Positions 56,310-64,000 of a DNA stretch of 64,000 nt are shown in pieces. The DNA lies in the IMG/VR virus record IMGVR_UViG_3300009509_000004, positions 42,759 through 106,758 of that record. The stretch is one strand, 5' to 3'. The notes under the pieces were generated by a model. It did not search any database and had not been told where the DNA came from. It saw only the letters and a list, made by a program, of their open reading frames with translations. Source of the DNA: a virus. Within the stretch, counting starts at the first letter, position 1; the number at the start of each line of letters is the position of its first letter. A program made the position numbers and the translations under genes.

Positions 56310-56594
56310 TCAGAATGGGACATCATCATCATCATAGTCCAACTGTTCAAGGAGTGCTTCACGCTCCTGGTTGGCCTCCCACTCTGCTTGCATCTCGCAC
56401 ATTTCCAAATGTTCTCTCCACATACTCTCTTTGATCTGATGCCAACGTCCCAACACTGTGCGCCGCCTCTTGTTCACCCACGTTGTTGGGTCTGGGTCAC
56501 CAGACCAGAACTGCATCCAGACCTCCCTGAATGTGAGGTCTGTCCTGAAATCGTCATATCTCAGCCCGCAAATGGGGCATTCCTCGCCCCTCAC
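56310..56594 (-). CDS. Conserved-type phage zinc protein (DFRT family)
   Basis: 94 residues from a GTG at 56594 overlapping the upstream stop (GTGA). ECPICGLRYDDFRTDLTFRE, then TVLGRWHQIKESMWREHLEM with Cys, is a frequent small phage protein (CPxCG...DFRT...LG-x-W-H-x-x-K...H-L-x-x-C) that probably binds zinc. Function unknown. Confidence 0.75.
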   Translation of the reverse strand: MRGEECPICGLRYDDFRTDLTFREVWMQFWSGDPDPTTWVNKRRRTVLGRWHQIKESMWREHLEMCEMQAEWEANQEREALLEQLDYDDDDVPF

Positions 56595-56923
56595 CAGTCA
56601 CAAGCGATCTCTGACTGTTTGTCTGCCCACCATTGTGTGACAATGACCCTTTCAGAATCAGCGTCAACAATCTGGCTTCTTGGCACCCAGTGCTTGTCGC
56701 CATCGATGATGAGCAGCGCCCCCTTCTCTGTAACGTGCTCAATCCCCTCGTATGGGAATGACGCTGTCTTGGGATCGGGGTTGCCGTCATATCCGATGAT
56801 GTCATCGACAGCCCACTCACGTTTTGGCCGCCCATTGCCTCTGTCTTCTCTCCTGCCGCCGTCCTTGGCACGTCTGTCGCTGTTCTTCTTGCCGCGCCTC
56901 ATCTTCTCTCTGTCGATGGCCAT
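56591..56923 (-). CDS. Unknown protein with phage-typical C-terminal module
   Basis: The start at 56923 (MAIDREKMRRGKKN) follows GAGGATGAG; 110 residues. A basic N-terminus (DRRAKDGGRREDRGNGRPKR) precedes a module EHVTEKGALLIIDGDKHWVP then RSQI and Q-W-W-A. That module recurs in phage proteins of unknown function. Confidence 0.7.
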   Translation of the reverse strand: MAIDREKMRRGKKNSDRRAKDGGRREDRGNGRPKREWAVDDIIGYDGNPDPKTASFPYEGIEHVTEKGALLIIDGDKHWVPRSQIVDADSERVIVTQWWADKQSEIACDW

Positions 56924-56930
56924 CTCATCC

Positions 56931-57716
56931 TCACTTTTTCTTTTTTGCCAGGCAGCACTTGCGCGATCCGCACACGTCACAGACTGGCTCATTATGCGGG
57001 GTTGGCACCCCATCTGGATTGACAATCCATTCCCTATCCAACAGGTTGATTGGGTAGGTTTTGGTTGTCCGGTTGAACACTCTGACCTCCTTTTCATGGA
57101 GATCTGACAACTTTATCAAGCCCAACCTCAATTGGACCTCTGTCCAGACCAACTGGGCAATTGCGTATGCGTCTGCCAAATCCTCGCTGGTCTGCATGTT
57201 TTGCTTGGGCGCTGGTGTCTTCTTTGTGGGCTGCGCCGGTGGTTGATCGAGTGAACTGAAGTCGATGTCCCATCGCTTGTCCACAGCCCTGATGACGGCA
57301 TCCTTCTGGCACGTCCCATCATGGGCTGCAAACATCTTGACTGAAGTTGGGTCGTGCAGCCGCATGTTGATCCCTCTGAACCAACACAGGATGCGCGCAA
57401 TGCCGCCGACCTCGCCCAAATAGTGCGCACCTTGCTCTGCCCTGATGGCATAATCCTCGATGCCCACATATTCAGGCATGCTGGGCATGAGCACCTGCTT
57501 GTCGATGAAGTGCTCAATCCATGCCAGCCGCCGCATCCCCTTCACGTGCTTGTCTTTGATCTTGAAAATTTCAGGGTCCATCCTGTGACCACGCTTGGAC
57601 TTGCCCGCCGATCCTGCCAGGTCTGTGTAGTACCAGAAGTTGGTCAGCTCGCCATCGGTGAGCTCAACCATCGCCCCGTGGTTCATGGACACGTCCATGC
57701 CGATCACTTTGGTCAT
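56931..57716 (-). CDS. RuvC-like crossover junction resolvase
   Basis: 261 residues. RNase H-fold acidic positions: GMDVSMNHGA at the start, VGIEDYAI, and the late DLADAYAIAQL. GAHYLGEVGGIARILCWFRG, then HDPTSVKMFAAHDGTCQKDA, is typical of phage RuvC relatives. The end has a CDVCGSRKCC pair and a KKKK tail. It would resolve branched DNA before packaging. Confidence 0.86.
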   Translation of the reverse strand: MTKVIGMDVSMNHGAMVELTDGELTNFWYYTDLAGSAGKSKRGHRMDPEIFKIKDKHVKGMRRLAWIEHFIDKQVLMPSMPEYVGIEDYAIRAEQGAHYLGEVGGIARILCWFRGINMRLHDPTSVKMFAAHDGTCQKDAVIRAVDKRWDIDFSSLDQPPAQPTKKTPAPKQNMQTSEDLADAYAIAQLVWTEVQLRLGLIKLSDLHEKEVRVFNRTTKTYPINLLDREWIVNPDGVPTPHNEPVCDVCGSRKCCLAKKKK

Positions 57717-58339
57717 CCTTCATCCTCCACCTGTAAAAATGCTTGAGCCTCTGCCCTCCAGTCTGTGTCATTGCTGTATTTCTCCAGGTAGCAGATGACC
57801 TCGTTCAAGCGCCTCTCTGCGCCATCTGCATGGCCCTTTGCAACCTCCAAATCTGCTTCCTTCAACTCGACTGACTTGCGGATCTCTTTCAACTCCTTGA
57901 TGGCGTCGTTGAATGCGCGCTGCATTGCCAAAATCACGTGCTCAGATGCTGCAGGATCTTCTGCTGGTCTCTCAGGCTGCTTGGGGAATCGCTCTGGGTG
58001 CGGCTCCATGTGCACCTGTTTTGGCACCTTGACTGGGCTGGGCATGTATTGCTTCACGGTGTACACATTTGACCTGAATGACATCTCGTATCGCTTGCAA
58101 ATCTTTGCGACATCACCGCAAGCGTTCACAGGTTGGTCGTCAAACTCATACTTGACAGACCATACAGTGCCATCCCTCAACTTGTCTTGCCCACCATTCT
58201 GCAGCAGAGCTGTGTCCAACTCTGAAGCAAATTCCTGCCAACGAGGATCATCAGTGGCTCTTGACATCTTGAAGCAATCTCTGGAATCGTCCTTGTAGTG
58301 GAGCAATTCCAGACCAACCATCGTTTCTGCCCTAGCCAT
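57713..58339 (-). CDS. Unknown protein with C-terminal coiled coil
   Basis: The start is uncertain: ATG 58339 (MARAETMVGLELLH) or 58321 (MVGLELLHYKDD). About 205 residues. The first half is alpha/beta; a proline-rich linker (VKVPKQVHMEPHPERFPKQP) leads to a coiled coil (DAIKELKEIRKSVELKEADL). No family recognised. Confidence 0.68.
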   Translation of the reverse strand: MARAETMVGLELLHYKDDSRDCFKMSRATDDPRWQEFASELDTALLQNGGQDKLRDGTVWSVKYEFDDQPVNACGDVAKICKRYEMSFRSNVYTVKQYMPSPVKVPKQVHMEPHPERFPKQPERPAEDPAASEHVILAMQRAFNDAIKELKEIRKSVELKEADLEVAKGHADGAERRLNEVICYLEKYSNDTDWRAEAQAFLQVEDEG

Positions 58340-58529
58340 CGTTGTACTCAACTTCCTGCCCGCAATCAACGCAGACATACACATTCTTTTGCACTTCTTT
58401 GTGTGGCACCTTCCCGCTTGTGCGTTCATCGCCGCTGATCACGCCATCCAACTCCAACTTCATAACGATCCTGACCTGCGGCTTTGGTTCCTCAATACAG
58501 CCACAATTTTCACAATACCCCCACCCCAT
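58332..58529 (-). CDS. Small zinc-ribbon protein
   Basis: 65 residues (MGWGYCENCGCIEEPKPQVR), overlapping the Rad50-like gene stop by one base. Two C-x-x-C pairs (YCENCGC and VCVDCGQE) around a small beta core form a rubredoxin-like knuckle. Unknown function. Confidence 0.72.
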   Translation of the reverse strand: MGWGYCENCGCIEEPKPQVRIVMKLELDGVISGDERTSGKVPHKEVQKNVYVCVDCGQEVEYNDG

Positions 58530-60481
58530 TATGTCGCCTCCAACACCGTGTGCCCTCCATGCTTCACGGCAAAGATGGCCTTTTCAAACACCTCTGCAAC
58601 CTGTGCTTCATGGCTGATCACAAAGATGCTTCCACGATGCGCCCTGAGATTCTGGAGCAACAATAGGACGCGTGAACACCCCTCGCCGTCCAGCCCGTCC
58701 AAGACCTCATCGAGCATCAATATGTCAAGGTGGCCGCCTTCCCTCGTGGCGACCAAATCCATCAACCCCAAATCGGTTGCAATCTCCATTTTCTTGAGCT
58801 GCCCGCCGCTGGGTGGATATGAGTCTTCAAGCCCCTCGACCTCCCATTGGATGTCGATCTCATCCCTGAACTCGCCCTTGGTGCTCTTCAACTCACGCTG
58901 TGTGCTGAAATTCATCGTGATGTCGCCGTCTGCCAGTGTCTCCAGGTAATGGTTGGAGCGCTCTGTGATGTACGGCATCACGCTGTCCAAGACGAAAGAT
59001 GGCAACCCCTGATTTGAGAATCCCTTGGACCAGAATTCATAGTGAGCCAGGTGGTTGTTTTTCTCCTTTGCCTCTCTCGTCAGCTCTCTGATGCGTTCTT
59101 TGTACTGTGCAACCTTCCCCTTGGCCTCAACCAGTTGCGCTTCATAGGGGTTGGCTTTTGTCGCCTCTCGCTTGGCCGCCGCCATCTCTTTTCGGGCAAG
59201 CTCAATGTACTGCTTTGCCTTCTCTCTCAGCTCATCGACCCTGTGTTCAGCTGCCGCGATCTCTGCTTCAGCCTCTGCGATCTGTTCTTTGAGGTCACCG
59301 ACCTCTCTGAGCAACGCTGCCTGCTTTGCGCCTTCTTTGCGCTTGGCCTGATACACCTTGCTGACTTTGGCAACTGCTGCCTCCTGGACAGCCACTTCTT
59401 TGTTTGCTTTGTCCAGCGCTTCCTTGATCTTGTCCCTGTTTGCCTTCAACGCCTCGATGTGATCGTGTGCTGCGCCCTCGTTTAGCGGTGTTGTGCAAAC
59501 TGGGCACGTGTCGCCGTCCAGCTCGTCAAGCTGCTTGTTGGCAATCTTCAGCGTTGTGCTGAACTCTGCCGCCCTCTTGCCAGACTCTGCCGCCCCTTCC
59601 TCAAGCGTGTCAACGTCATTGGACAGCTTCTCAGCTTCCTTCCATGCCTTCCCAGCACGTGCTGCGCTGTCCTCAACGACCTTCAACTCAGCCTTCAGCG
59701 CCTCGACATCTGGAAGCTCTGGCTCATCGTCTGCCTGTGCGATTGCCGCTTGCGCCGCCTCCTTGAACTCTTTTGCTTGGAGTTTGTGCTGCGCAATCAC
59801 ACCTTGGCGATCATCCTCCCACTCATCGTGGTCTGCTTGCATCGCCTCGATGTCGTGCTCATCGATGCGCGTTTGGAACGTGGCCATGTCATCCTCGATG
59901 GCCTTGACCTCGTTGCGCATCTTTCTGGCAACGTCCTTGATGTATTCATGGCACTTCGCCAGGATCTCTGTCCTCATGATCCTGTGAAGCATGTCTTTGC
60001 GTTCTGCATCTTTGGTGCGCGGGTGAGCAAACCTGGCTGAGTCATTCTGGCCATACAACACTGTGTTCTTGAATGCCCTGAAGTCAAGCCCGATCATCTC
60101 GATGACCTTGGCCTGGACATCCTCTTTGCTGCCCTTGTATGGCTCGCCGTCTGGCTTGACCAGCTCAATGCTGGGTGAGCCTTTGATGCGTGAACGCCTG
60201 ATTGTCCAATACTCGCCTTTGCCATCAACCAACCGCGTTTCAACCAGCGCCTTCTTTGCGCCGTTGTGGATGATCTTGTCACCCTTTTCGCCGTCAATTG
60301 TCTCGCCATACAGACACCACGTCAGCGCCCTGAAGATCGATGTTTTGCCCGATCCGTTGGAGTCAGCCGCCGCCGTGTCTCGATTCACACCACCGACCCA
60401 TACAAGCCCTTGCTTGTACAGTGGCAGCGTGAACTCCTTGTATGGCCCAAAGTCCTTTGCCGTGATGTCATACAGCTCCAT
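58529..60481 (-). CDS. Rad50/SbcC-like recombination ATPase (gp46-type)
   Basis: 650 residues, start behind GAGGGGAGAAC. Walker A is in DSNGSGKTSIFRALTWCLYG. A long coiled coil has a CPVC zinc hook in its middle. The C-terminal lobe has the signature SGGQLKKMEIATDLGLM and Walker B LDILMLDEVLDGLD. With the neighbouring Mre11-like protein it forms the end-processing nuclease that feeds recombination-dependent replication. Confidence 0.93.
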   Translation of the reverse strand: MELYDITAKDFGPYKEFTLPLYKQGLVWVGGVNRDTAAADSNGSGKTSIFRALTWCLYGETIDGEKGDKIIHNGAKKALVETRLVDGKGEYWTIRRSRIKGSPSIELVKPDGEPYKGSKEDVQAKVIEMIGLDFRAFKNTVLYGQNDSARFAHPRTKDAERKDMLHRIMRTEILAKCHEYIKDVARKMRNEVKAIEDDMATFQTRIDEHDIEAMQADHDEWEDDRQGVIAQHKLQAKEFKEAAQAAIAQADDEPELPDVEALKAELKVVEDSAARAGKAWKEAEKLSNDVDTLEEGAAESGKRAAEFSTTLKIANKQLDELDGDTCPVCTTPLNEGAAHDHIEALKANRDKIKEALDKANKEVAVQEAAVAKVSKVYQAKRKEGAKQAALLREVGDLKEQIAEAEAEIAAAEHRVDELREKAKQYIELARKEMAAAKREATKANPYEAQLVEAKGKVAQYKERIRELTREAKEKNNHLAHYEFWSKGFSNQGLPSFVLDSVMPYITERSNHYLETLADGDITMNFSTQRELKSTKGEFRDEIDIQWEVEGLEDSYPPSGGQLKKMEIATDLGLMDLVATREGGHLDILMLDEVLDGLDGEGCSRVLLLLQNLRAHRGSIFVISHEAQVAEVFEKAIFAVKHGGHTVLEAT

Positions 60482-61595
60482 GTTCTCCCCTCACGGCTTC
60501 AAGCGCCTCTTTGCCGATCTTTTTGAGCTGCTTCTTGTCCAGCCCCTTGGTCACCACGGCACTGGCATCCACATACTCTGTGATGGCCTGGCCAAGCGTC
60601 AACTTCACAGCTGCGTCTTTGGTCTTTGCATCGCCTGTCAGCCGCTTTTTGTGATGATAGATTGGCTTGTGTTTGTATGACGCCCTGATGGCCTCATCCT
60701 TCAGCGCCTCGCAAAACGCCTTTGCCTTTGGCTTGATCTTGGGCCATTCGGCATGCGTTGCTTCCACCTCGATGCGCACATAGTCGCCAGCTTTCCAACC
60801 TGGATTGACCACCATGTCTTGTGTGACGTGAAAGCGTGGCGTTTCACTCTCGATGTATTTGGTGGCCCTCTTGCCTCCCTCTGTGAACTCGATGATCCAG
60901 AAGCCTGCCGTGCGCCCCCTGTCCCCAAAGTGGTGGTGCATTGGAGCGCCAAGGTACATGCCACGCTTGTCCTTGCCAAATTCCTGCGACGTGTGGAAGT
61001 GACCGCCAATCACCCAGTCAAATCCATCGCACAGCTCATCTGGATCAAGCCCGTCGTCACACGTCCACTCAAGGTGATCGCATCCCAACACGCTGTTATG
61101 GAACAGCAAGACGTTTGTGACGTCCTTGGCGCACAACTTCCTTGCCTCTGCAATCTTCTCTTCAGTTTCCTTGATCGGCATGAATGGCACAGGCAAGAAT
61201 TGCAACCATTTCCTGGGTGCAACCTCGCTGTCAAGGAATCTGATGCGCTCGTGCTCCATGACGCCAAACGCCTCGACAGTGAACCTGCCGCCTCTGATGC
61301 TGTTTGCGTCATGGTTTCCCGCCATGATGTACATCGGCACAGTCGTGGCGGTGAGCGCTTGTATGGTGTGAGTCAACGTCACCGCGTCAACCCGACTCTG
61401 ATCAAACAGATCGCCCAAGATGAAAGTGGCGTCCACCTTGGCCGCTGTTGCTACCTCGTTGATGTGAGCAATCAGGTTGATCTGGTCTCTCAGTCTGTCA
61501 GACACATCCTCAGCGCCTGGCTTTGCAAACGGCAGCCGATTGCTCATGTGGATGTCTGCCGCAAATAGCGCCCTGAATTTGCTCAATTTGCCCAT
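60468..61595 (-). CDS. Mre11/SbcD-like nuclease (gp47-type)
   Basis: 375 residues. Metallophosphoesterase motifs: ALFAADIHMS, ILGDLFDQSRVD, MAGNHDANS, a later LLFHN and GGHFHTSQEFG. It overlaps the Rad50-like gene by 14 bases, so the partners are coupled. The start at 61595 overlaps the preceding stop (TAATG). Confidence 0.92.
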   Translation of the reverse strand: MGKLSKFRALFAADIHMSNRLPFAKPGAEDVSDRLRDQINLIAHINEVATAAKVDATFILGDLFDQSRVDAVTLTHTIQALTATTVPMYIMAGNHDANSIRGGRFTVEAFGVMEHERIRFLDSEVAPRKWLQFLPVPFMPIKETEEKIAEARKLCAKDVTNVLLFHNSVLGCDHLEWTCDDGLDPDELCDGFDWVIGGHFHTSQEFGKDKRGMYLGAPMHHHFGDRGRTAGFWIIEFTEGGKRATKYIESETPRFHVTQDMVVNPGWKAGDYVRIEVEATHAEWPKIKPKAKAFCEALKDEAIRASYKHKPIYHHKKRLTGDAKTKDAAVKLTLGQAITEYVDASAVVTKGLDKKQLKKIGKEALEAVRGEHGAV

Positions 61596-61873
61596 TAGTT
61601 CAACAATCCTTCAAACGTCTTGGGCAACGCCTTCCCCTGCCCCACTGCCTGGACAAGCTCGACAATTGCCACAATCGCTCCTTGTGCTTTTACTTTGTTG
61701 TTCAGATACATCTCCCTGAATCCAAGCGCAGGATCTTCCATCTTCCCAGCTTCCCTGCGCCACCTATCCAATATCTCAAGTGCAAGACGTTTGACAAGGT
61801 CAGCATCGTGATAATCGCCAATCTTGCCCCTGACATCCTCGCACCACTCTTCAGCCGTTCTTTGATCACTCAT
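61595..61873 (-). CDS. Small protein between RecA and Mre11-like genes
   Basis: The start at 61873 (MSDQRTAEEWCEDV) overlaps the RecA stop (ATGA); 92 residues, helical (ADLVKRLALEILDRWRREAG, then GAIVAIVELVQAVGQGK). No family recognised; possibly a recombination accessory by position. Confidence 0.68.
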   Translation of the reverse strand: MSDQRTAEEWCEDVRGKIGDYHDADLVKRLALEILDRWRREAGKMEDPALGFREMYLNNKVKAQGAIVAIVELVQAVGQGKALPKTFEGLLN

Positions 61874-62955
61874 CTTTCCCACTTGTTCGCCTGCTCGACC
61901 TCCTTGAGCAGCTTCTGGGCAAGCGCCTCGTTGCTTCTCAAGTTGTCTGCCGCCGATGCCAAGCCCTGGCCCAGCCTGTCATCTCCCCAGGCATACCAGG
62001 AGCCTGATCTTGTTACAATCCCATCAGCCGTTGCCTGCTCTATGAGCGCTGCCTCCTTGTCGATGCCCTTGCCATAGATGATCTCGCACTGCGCCTTTCT
62101 GAATGGCGGTGCGATCTGGTTCTTTTTGCAATGCACCTCGATCTTGTTGCCAATCTTCTGGCCGTCCTTGACATTTGACGCTCGCCTGCCCACGTCCATG
62201 ATCAGGCTGGCATAGAACTTGGGAGCGTTGCCCCCAGCGATCTCGTTGTCATCGCCAAACATCACGTTCATCTTCTTGCGCACCTGGCTGATCCACAACA
62301 GCGCAACATCCTCCTTGGATATTTTGGGCATGAGCTTGGGCAACAATTCTGAATACACCCTCGCCTGGGGTGCCATGTGTTTGTCTTCCCACTCGCCCTC
62401 ATATTGCGCTTTGGTGATCGCTGCGTTCATCGAGTCCAAGACGATGAGGATGGGGACACGCTTGCCTCCCTCCCTCAATTTGGCCGCCCGATCAATGACG
62501 CCTTCAAACGTCTGGAATGCTCGCTCCAGATATGGTGGTTGTGCTATCACCAGGCTGCTTGTGTCAACGCCGATGTTCGCAGCATATTCTGGATCCAGTT
62601 TGTACTCTTTGTCCAGGTACACCGCCACCCCACCAAGCCTTTGAGTCTCAGCCACGATGTGGAGCGCAAGCGTTGTCTTGCCGCTGCCTTCAGCCCCGTG
62701 GATGATCGTCAACCTGCTTCTTGGGATGCCCCCACGACCAATTGCTGCGTCAATCGTGGGGCATTGCGTGGAAATCACGCCCTTGATTTTGATGGCCAGA
62801 CCGTCAGACCCAAGCAGCTGAGCACCACCCTCGCCGACAGCTTCCAATATGCCTTCAAGAACACCTTGTGCATAATTGGACTGCTTGATCGGTGAGGGTG
62901 GGTGCTCGCTGGCCTTGGCCTTGGCCTTGACCTTCACTTGGTTGGTCTTGGCCAT
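61870..62955 (-). CDS. RecA-like recombinase
   Basis: The start is put at 62955 (MAKTNQVKVKAKAK); 361 residues. Walker A GAEGSGKT, then HIVAETQRLGGVAVYLDKEY, Walker B with ILIVLDSMNA, and the L2-adjacent GNAPKFYASLIMDVGRR are all typical of the RecA/UvsX group. The N-terminus is unusually Lys/Ala-rich. The C-terminal part (GIVTRSGSWYAWGDDRLGQG) is the recognised RecA C-terminal signature. It drives strand exchange with the ssDNA-binding protein encoded just upstream. Confidence 0.94.
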   Translation of the reverse strand: MAKTNQVKVKAKAKASEHPPSPIKQSNYAQGVLEGILEAVGEGGAQLLGSDGLAIKIKGVISTQCPTIDAAIGRGGIPRSRLTIIHGAEGSGKTTLALHIVAETQRLGGVAVYLDKEYKLDPEYAANIGVDTSSLVIAQPPYLERAFQTFEGVIDRAAKLREGGKRVPILIVLDSMNAAITKAQYEGEWEDKHMAPQARVYSELLPKLMPKISKEDVALLWISQVRKKMNVMFGDDNEIAGGNAPKFYASLIMDVGRRASNVKDGQKIGNKIEVHCKKNQIAPPFRKAQCEIIYGKGIDKEAALIEQATADGIVTRSGSWYAWGDDRLGQGLASAADNLRSNEALAQKLLKEVEQANKWER

Positions 62956-62960
62956 CACTC

Positions 62961-64000
62961 TCAACCTTTTGCTTTCGCCTTGCCCTTCTTGCCCTTGGAG
63001 ATTTTGGTCAGCTCATCGTCAAGAGCATCCAACCCCAGCTCGTCATCGTCATCGTCGCTGGGCTTGGGTTTCTTGGCCTTCACCACCTTGGGCTTGTCTG
63101 CAGGCTTTTTGTTTTTCTTGGGCGGTGGAGGTGGCTCATCATCTTCATCCTCGTCATCGCCCTCTTCATCCTCGTCATCGCTGTCGTCATCGTCGTCATC
63201 GTCGTCAGCGTCGTCATCGTCGTCAGCGTCGTCATCATCCTCTTCATCGTCATCGTCGCTGTCGTCGTCATCGTCGCTGTCGTCACCGTCGTCATCTTCC
63301 TCCAGCTCATCTTCATCGTCGCTGTCGTCAGTGCCTTCGGTGTCGTCATCCTCATCCCAATCGCCCTCTTCATCATCGTCACTTTCCTCAACCTTCACAC
63401 CGCTGAGGATTGCCTCGATCTCCGATGGCGCTTTGATGAGGTTAGCCATGACCTTGAACAGATCGCAGTCACCGCCCTCGACCATGGCCGCCTCGATGCG
63501 CTTGCGCAATTTTGGCGGCAACTTGAATGGCTTTCTGAGCGTTTCAACGTCAGCCGTCACCTTGTAGCGGGTGTCATTCTTGCCCTTGCCCTCTCTGTGG
63601 ACCATGGCCAAGATCGCCCCATCCATATCGGTGATGTCGCCAGCTTCGATGAACAACTCCATGATGCCGTCATAGATGGTCTTGCCGACCATTGCGACAG
63701 ATGGCTTCCCTGGCAGCTTGCGCCATTCCTCAGCCTTGCTGCCCCGATGCTTGAGCGGGGTGATGCCCCACAGGAAGCGTTGCTGCCTGCGCGACTCGTC
63801 AGCCTCTGCCTCTGACATCTTGCCACTGTCCATTGCCTCTGCCAACGGACACTTCCCTGTGAGCTTGATCTTGCGCTTCTTGAGAAACGCCTTCACAAAT
63901 GGGTGCTCCACAATCGGGTTGGCAGCTGGGTCAAGTGACACAACCATGGCGTTGTTCTGACCAACCCCATAGTGCACTGCCGCCTCGATGTAGTTGGTGC
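62961..64000 (-). CDS. ssDNA-binding protein with very acidic tail (5' end outside window)
   Basis: About 346 residues are visible; the frame is open to the right edge. The folded part contains KTIYDGIMELFIEAGDITDM then D-G-A-I, HREGKGKNDTRYKVTA and a following strand, the pattern of phage OB-fold ssDNA-binding proteins (gp32-like role). A ~75-residue tract of Asp/Ser/Glu/Ala follows (63130-63390), then a Pro/Lys segment and a second acidic patch. Acidic tails of ssDNA-binding proteins recruit partner enzymes; this one is exceptionally long. Located directly before recA. Confidence 0.85.
   Translation of the reverse strand, partial: TNYIEAAVHYGVGQNNAMVVSLDPAANPIVEHPFVKAFLKKRKIKLTGKCPLAEAMDSGKMSEAEADESRRQQRFLWGITPLKHRGSKAEEWRKLPGKPSVAMVGKTIYDGIMELFIEAGDITDMDGAILAMVHREGKGKNDTRYKVTADVETLRKPFKLPPKLRKRIEAAMVEGGDCDLFKVMANLIKAPSEIEAILSGVKVEESDDDEEGDWDEDDDTEGTDDSDDEDELEEDDDGDDSDDDDDSDDDDEEDDDDADDDDDADDDDDDDDSDDEDEEGDDEDEDDEPPPPPKKNKKPADKPKVVKAKKPKPSDDDDDELGLDALDDELTKISKGKKGKAKAKG
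63150..63390. repeat. GTC/ATC triplet-repeat tract
   Basis: The DNA for the acidic tail is a near-continuous run of TCATCG/TCGTCA-type triplets on the plus strand, a microsatellite-like tract prone to length change. It is in frame, so changes alter tail length in single residues. Confidence 0.8.

Noticed and set aside
1-64000. CRISPR array, insertion sequence, integrase or attachment site
   Set aside because: No regularly spaced direct repeats with unique spacers, transposase or recombinase motifs were seen; the cassette repeats are dispersed between genes and promoter-like.

Overview
This window is a contiguous piece of a tailed double-stranded DNA phage with a contractile tail (myovirus morphology). 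Essentially every gene lies on the minus strand, so transcription runs from the right edge towards the left. No integrase, repressor, tRNA gene, CRISPR array or insertion sequence was seen, and no sequence here identifies the host. The promoters are near-consensus bacterial sigma-70 type (TTGACT, 17 bp, TATAAT) and ribosome sites are strong (AGGAGG), so a host with an ordinary housekeeping sigma factor is implied.

Right to left, the layout is: (1) 53.3-64 kb, DNA metabolism: an ssDNA-binding protein with a very acidic tail, RecA, an Mre11/Rad50-like (gp47/gp46) pair, a RuvC-like resolvase, a FEN-type 5' exonuclease, a family-4 uracil-DNA glycosylase, a dCMP deaminase, and a 72-residue protein of the Acb2/Tad1 cyclic-nucleotide sponge type (candidate anti-CBASS). 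(2) 45.1-53.3 kb, a regulatory array of short operons. Most are bounded by one repeated cassette in which an intrinsic terminator runs straight into a consensus promoter. The genes include a single-domain CheY-like receiver, a WGR-domain protein, a zinc-ribbon/HARP-like protein and many small unknowns. (3) 41.3-44.9 kb, a densely overlapping cluster behind its own promoter, including a membrane protein with an HELLH zinc-protease motif. (4) 40.27-41.28 kb, about 1 kb without a gene, with short phased repeats and palindromes. (5) 29-40.3 kb, small zinc-ribbon, coiled-coil and membrane proteins plus a DNA ligase, a deoxynucleoside kinase, an HNH nuclease and a possible small terminase subunit. 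(6) 0-29 kb, packaging and virion genes in a typical order: large terminase, portal, a MuF head protein fused to a lipid-kinase-like domain, XkdF-like prohead protease, scaffold-like protein, HK97-fold major capsid protein, a run of connector/neck/beta-rich virion proteins, tail sheath, tail tube, a frameshifted tail assembly chaperone, and the tape measure protein (cut by the left edge).

The architecture suggests a temporal programme. The cassette array would give many strong, insulated early transcripts. The replication/recombination block supplies and repairs DNA. The long left block has few terminators and probably needs phage-controlled late transcription. The most unusual items are the terminator-promoter cassette array with an inverted copy, the MuF-kinase fusion, the Acb2-like protein, the receiver domain, and a shared C-terminal K-x-SFW-x-GVL tail on two head-associated proteins.
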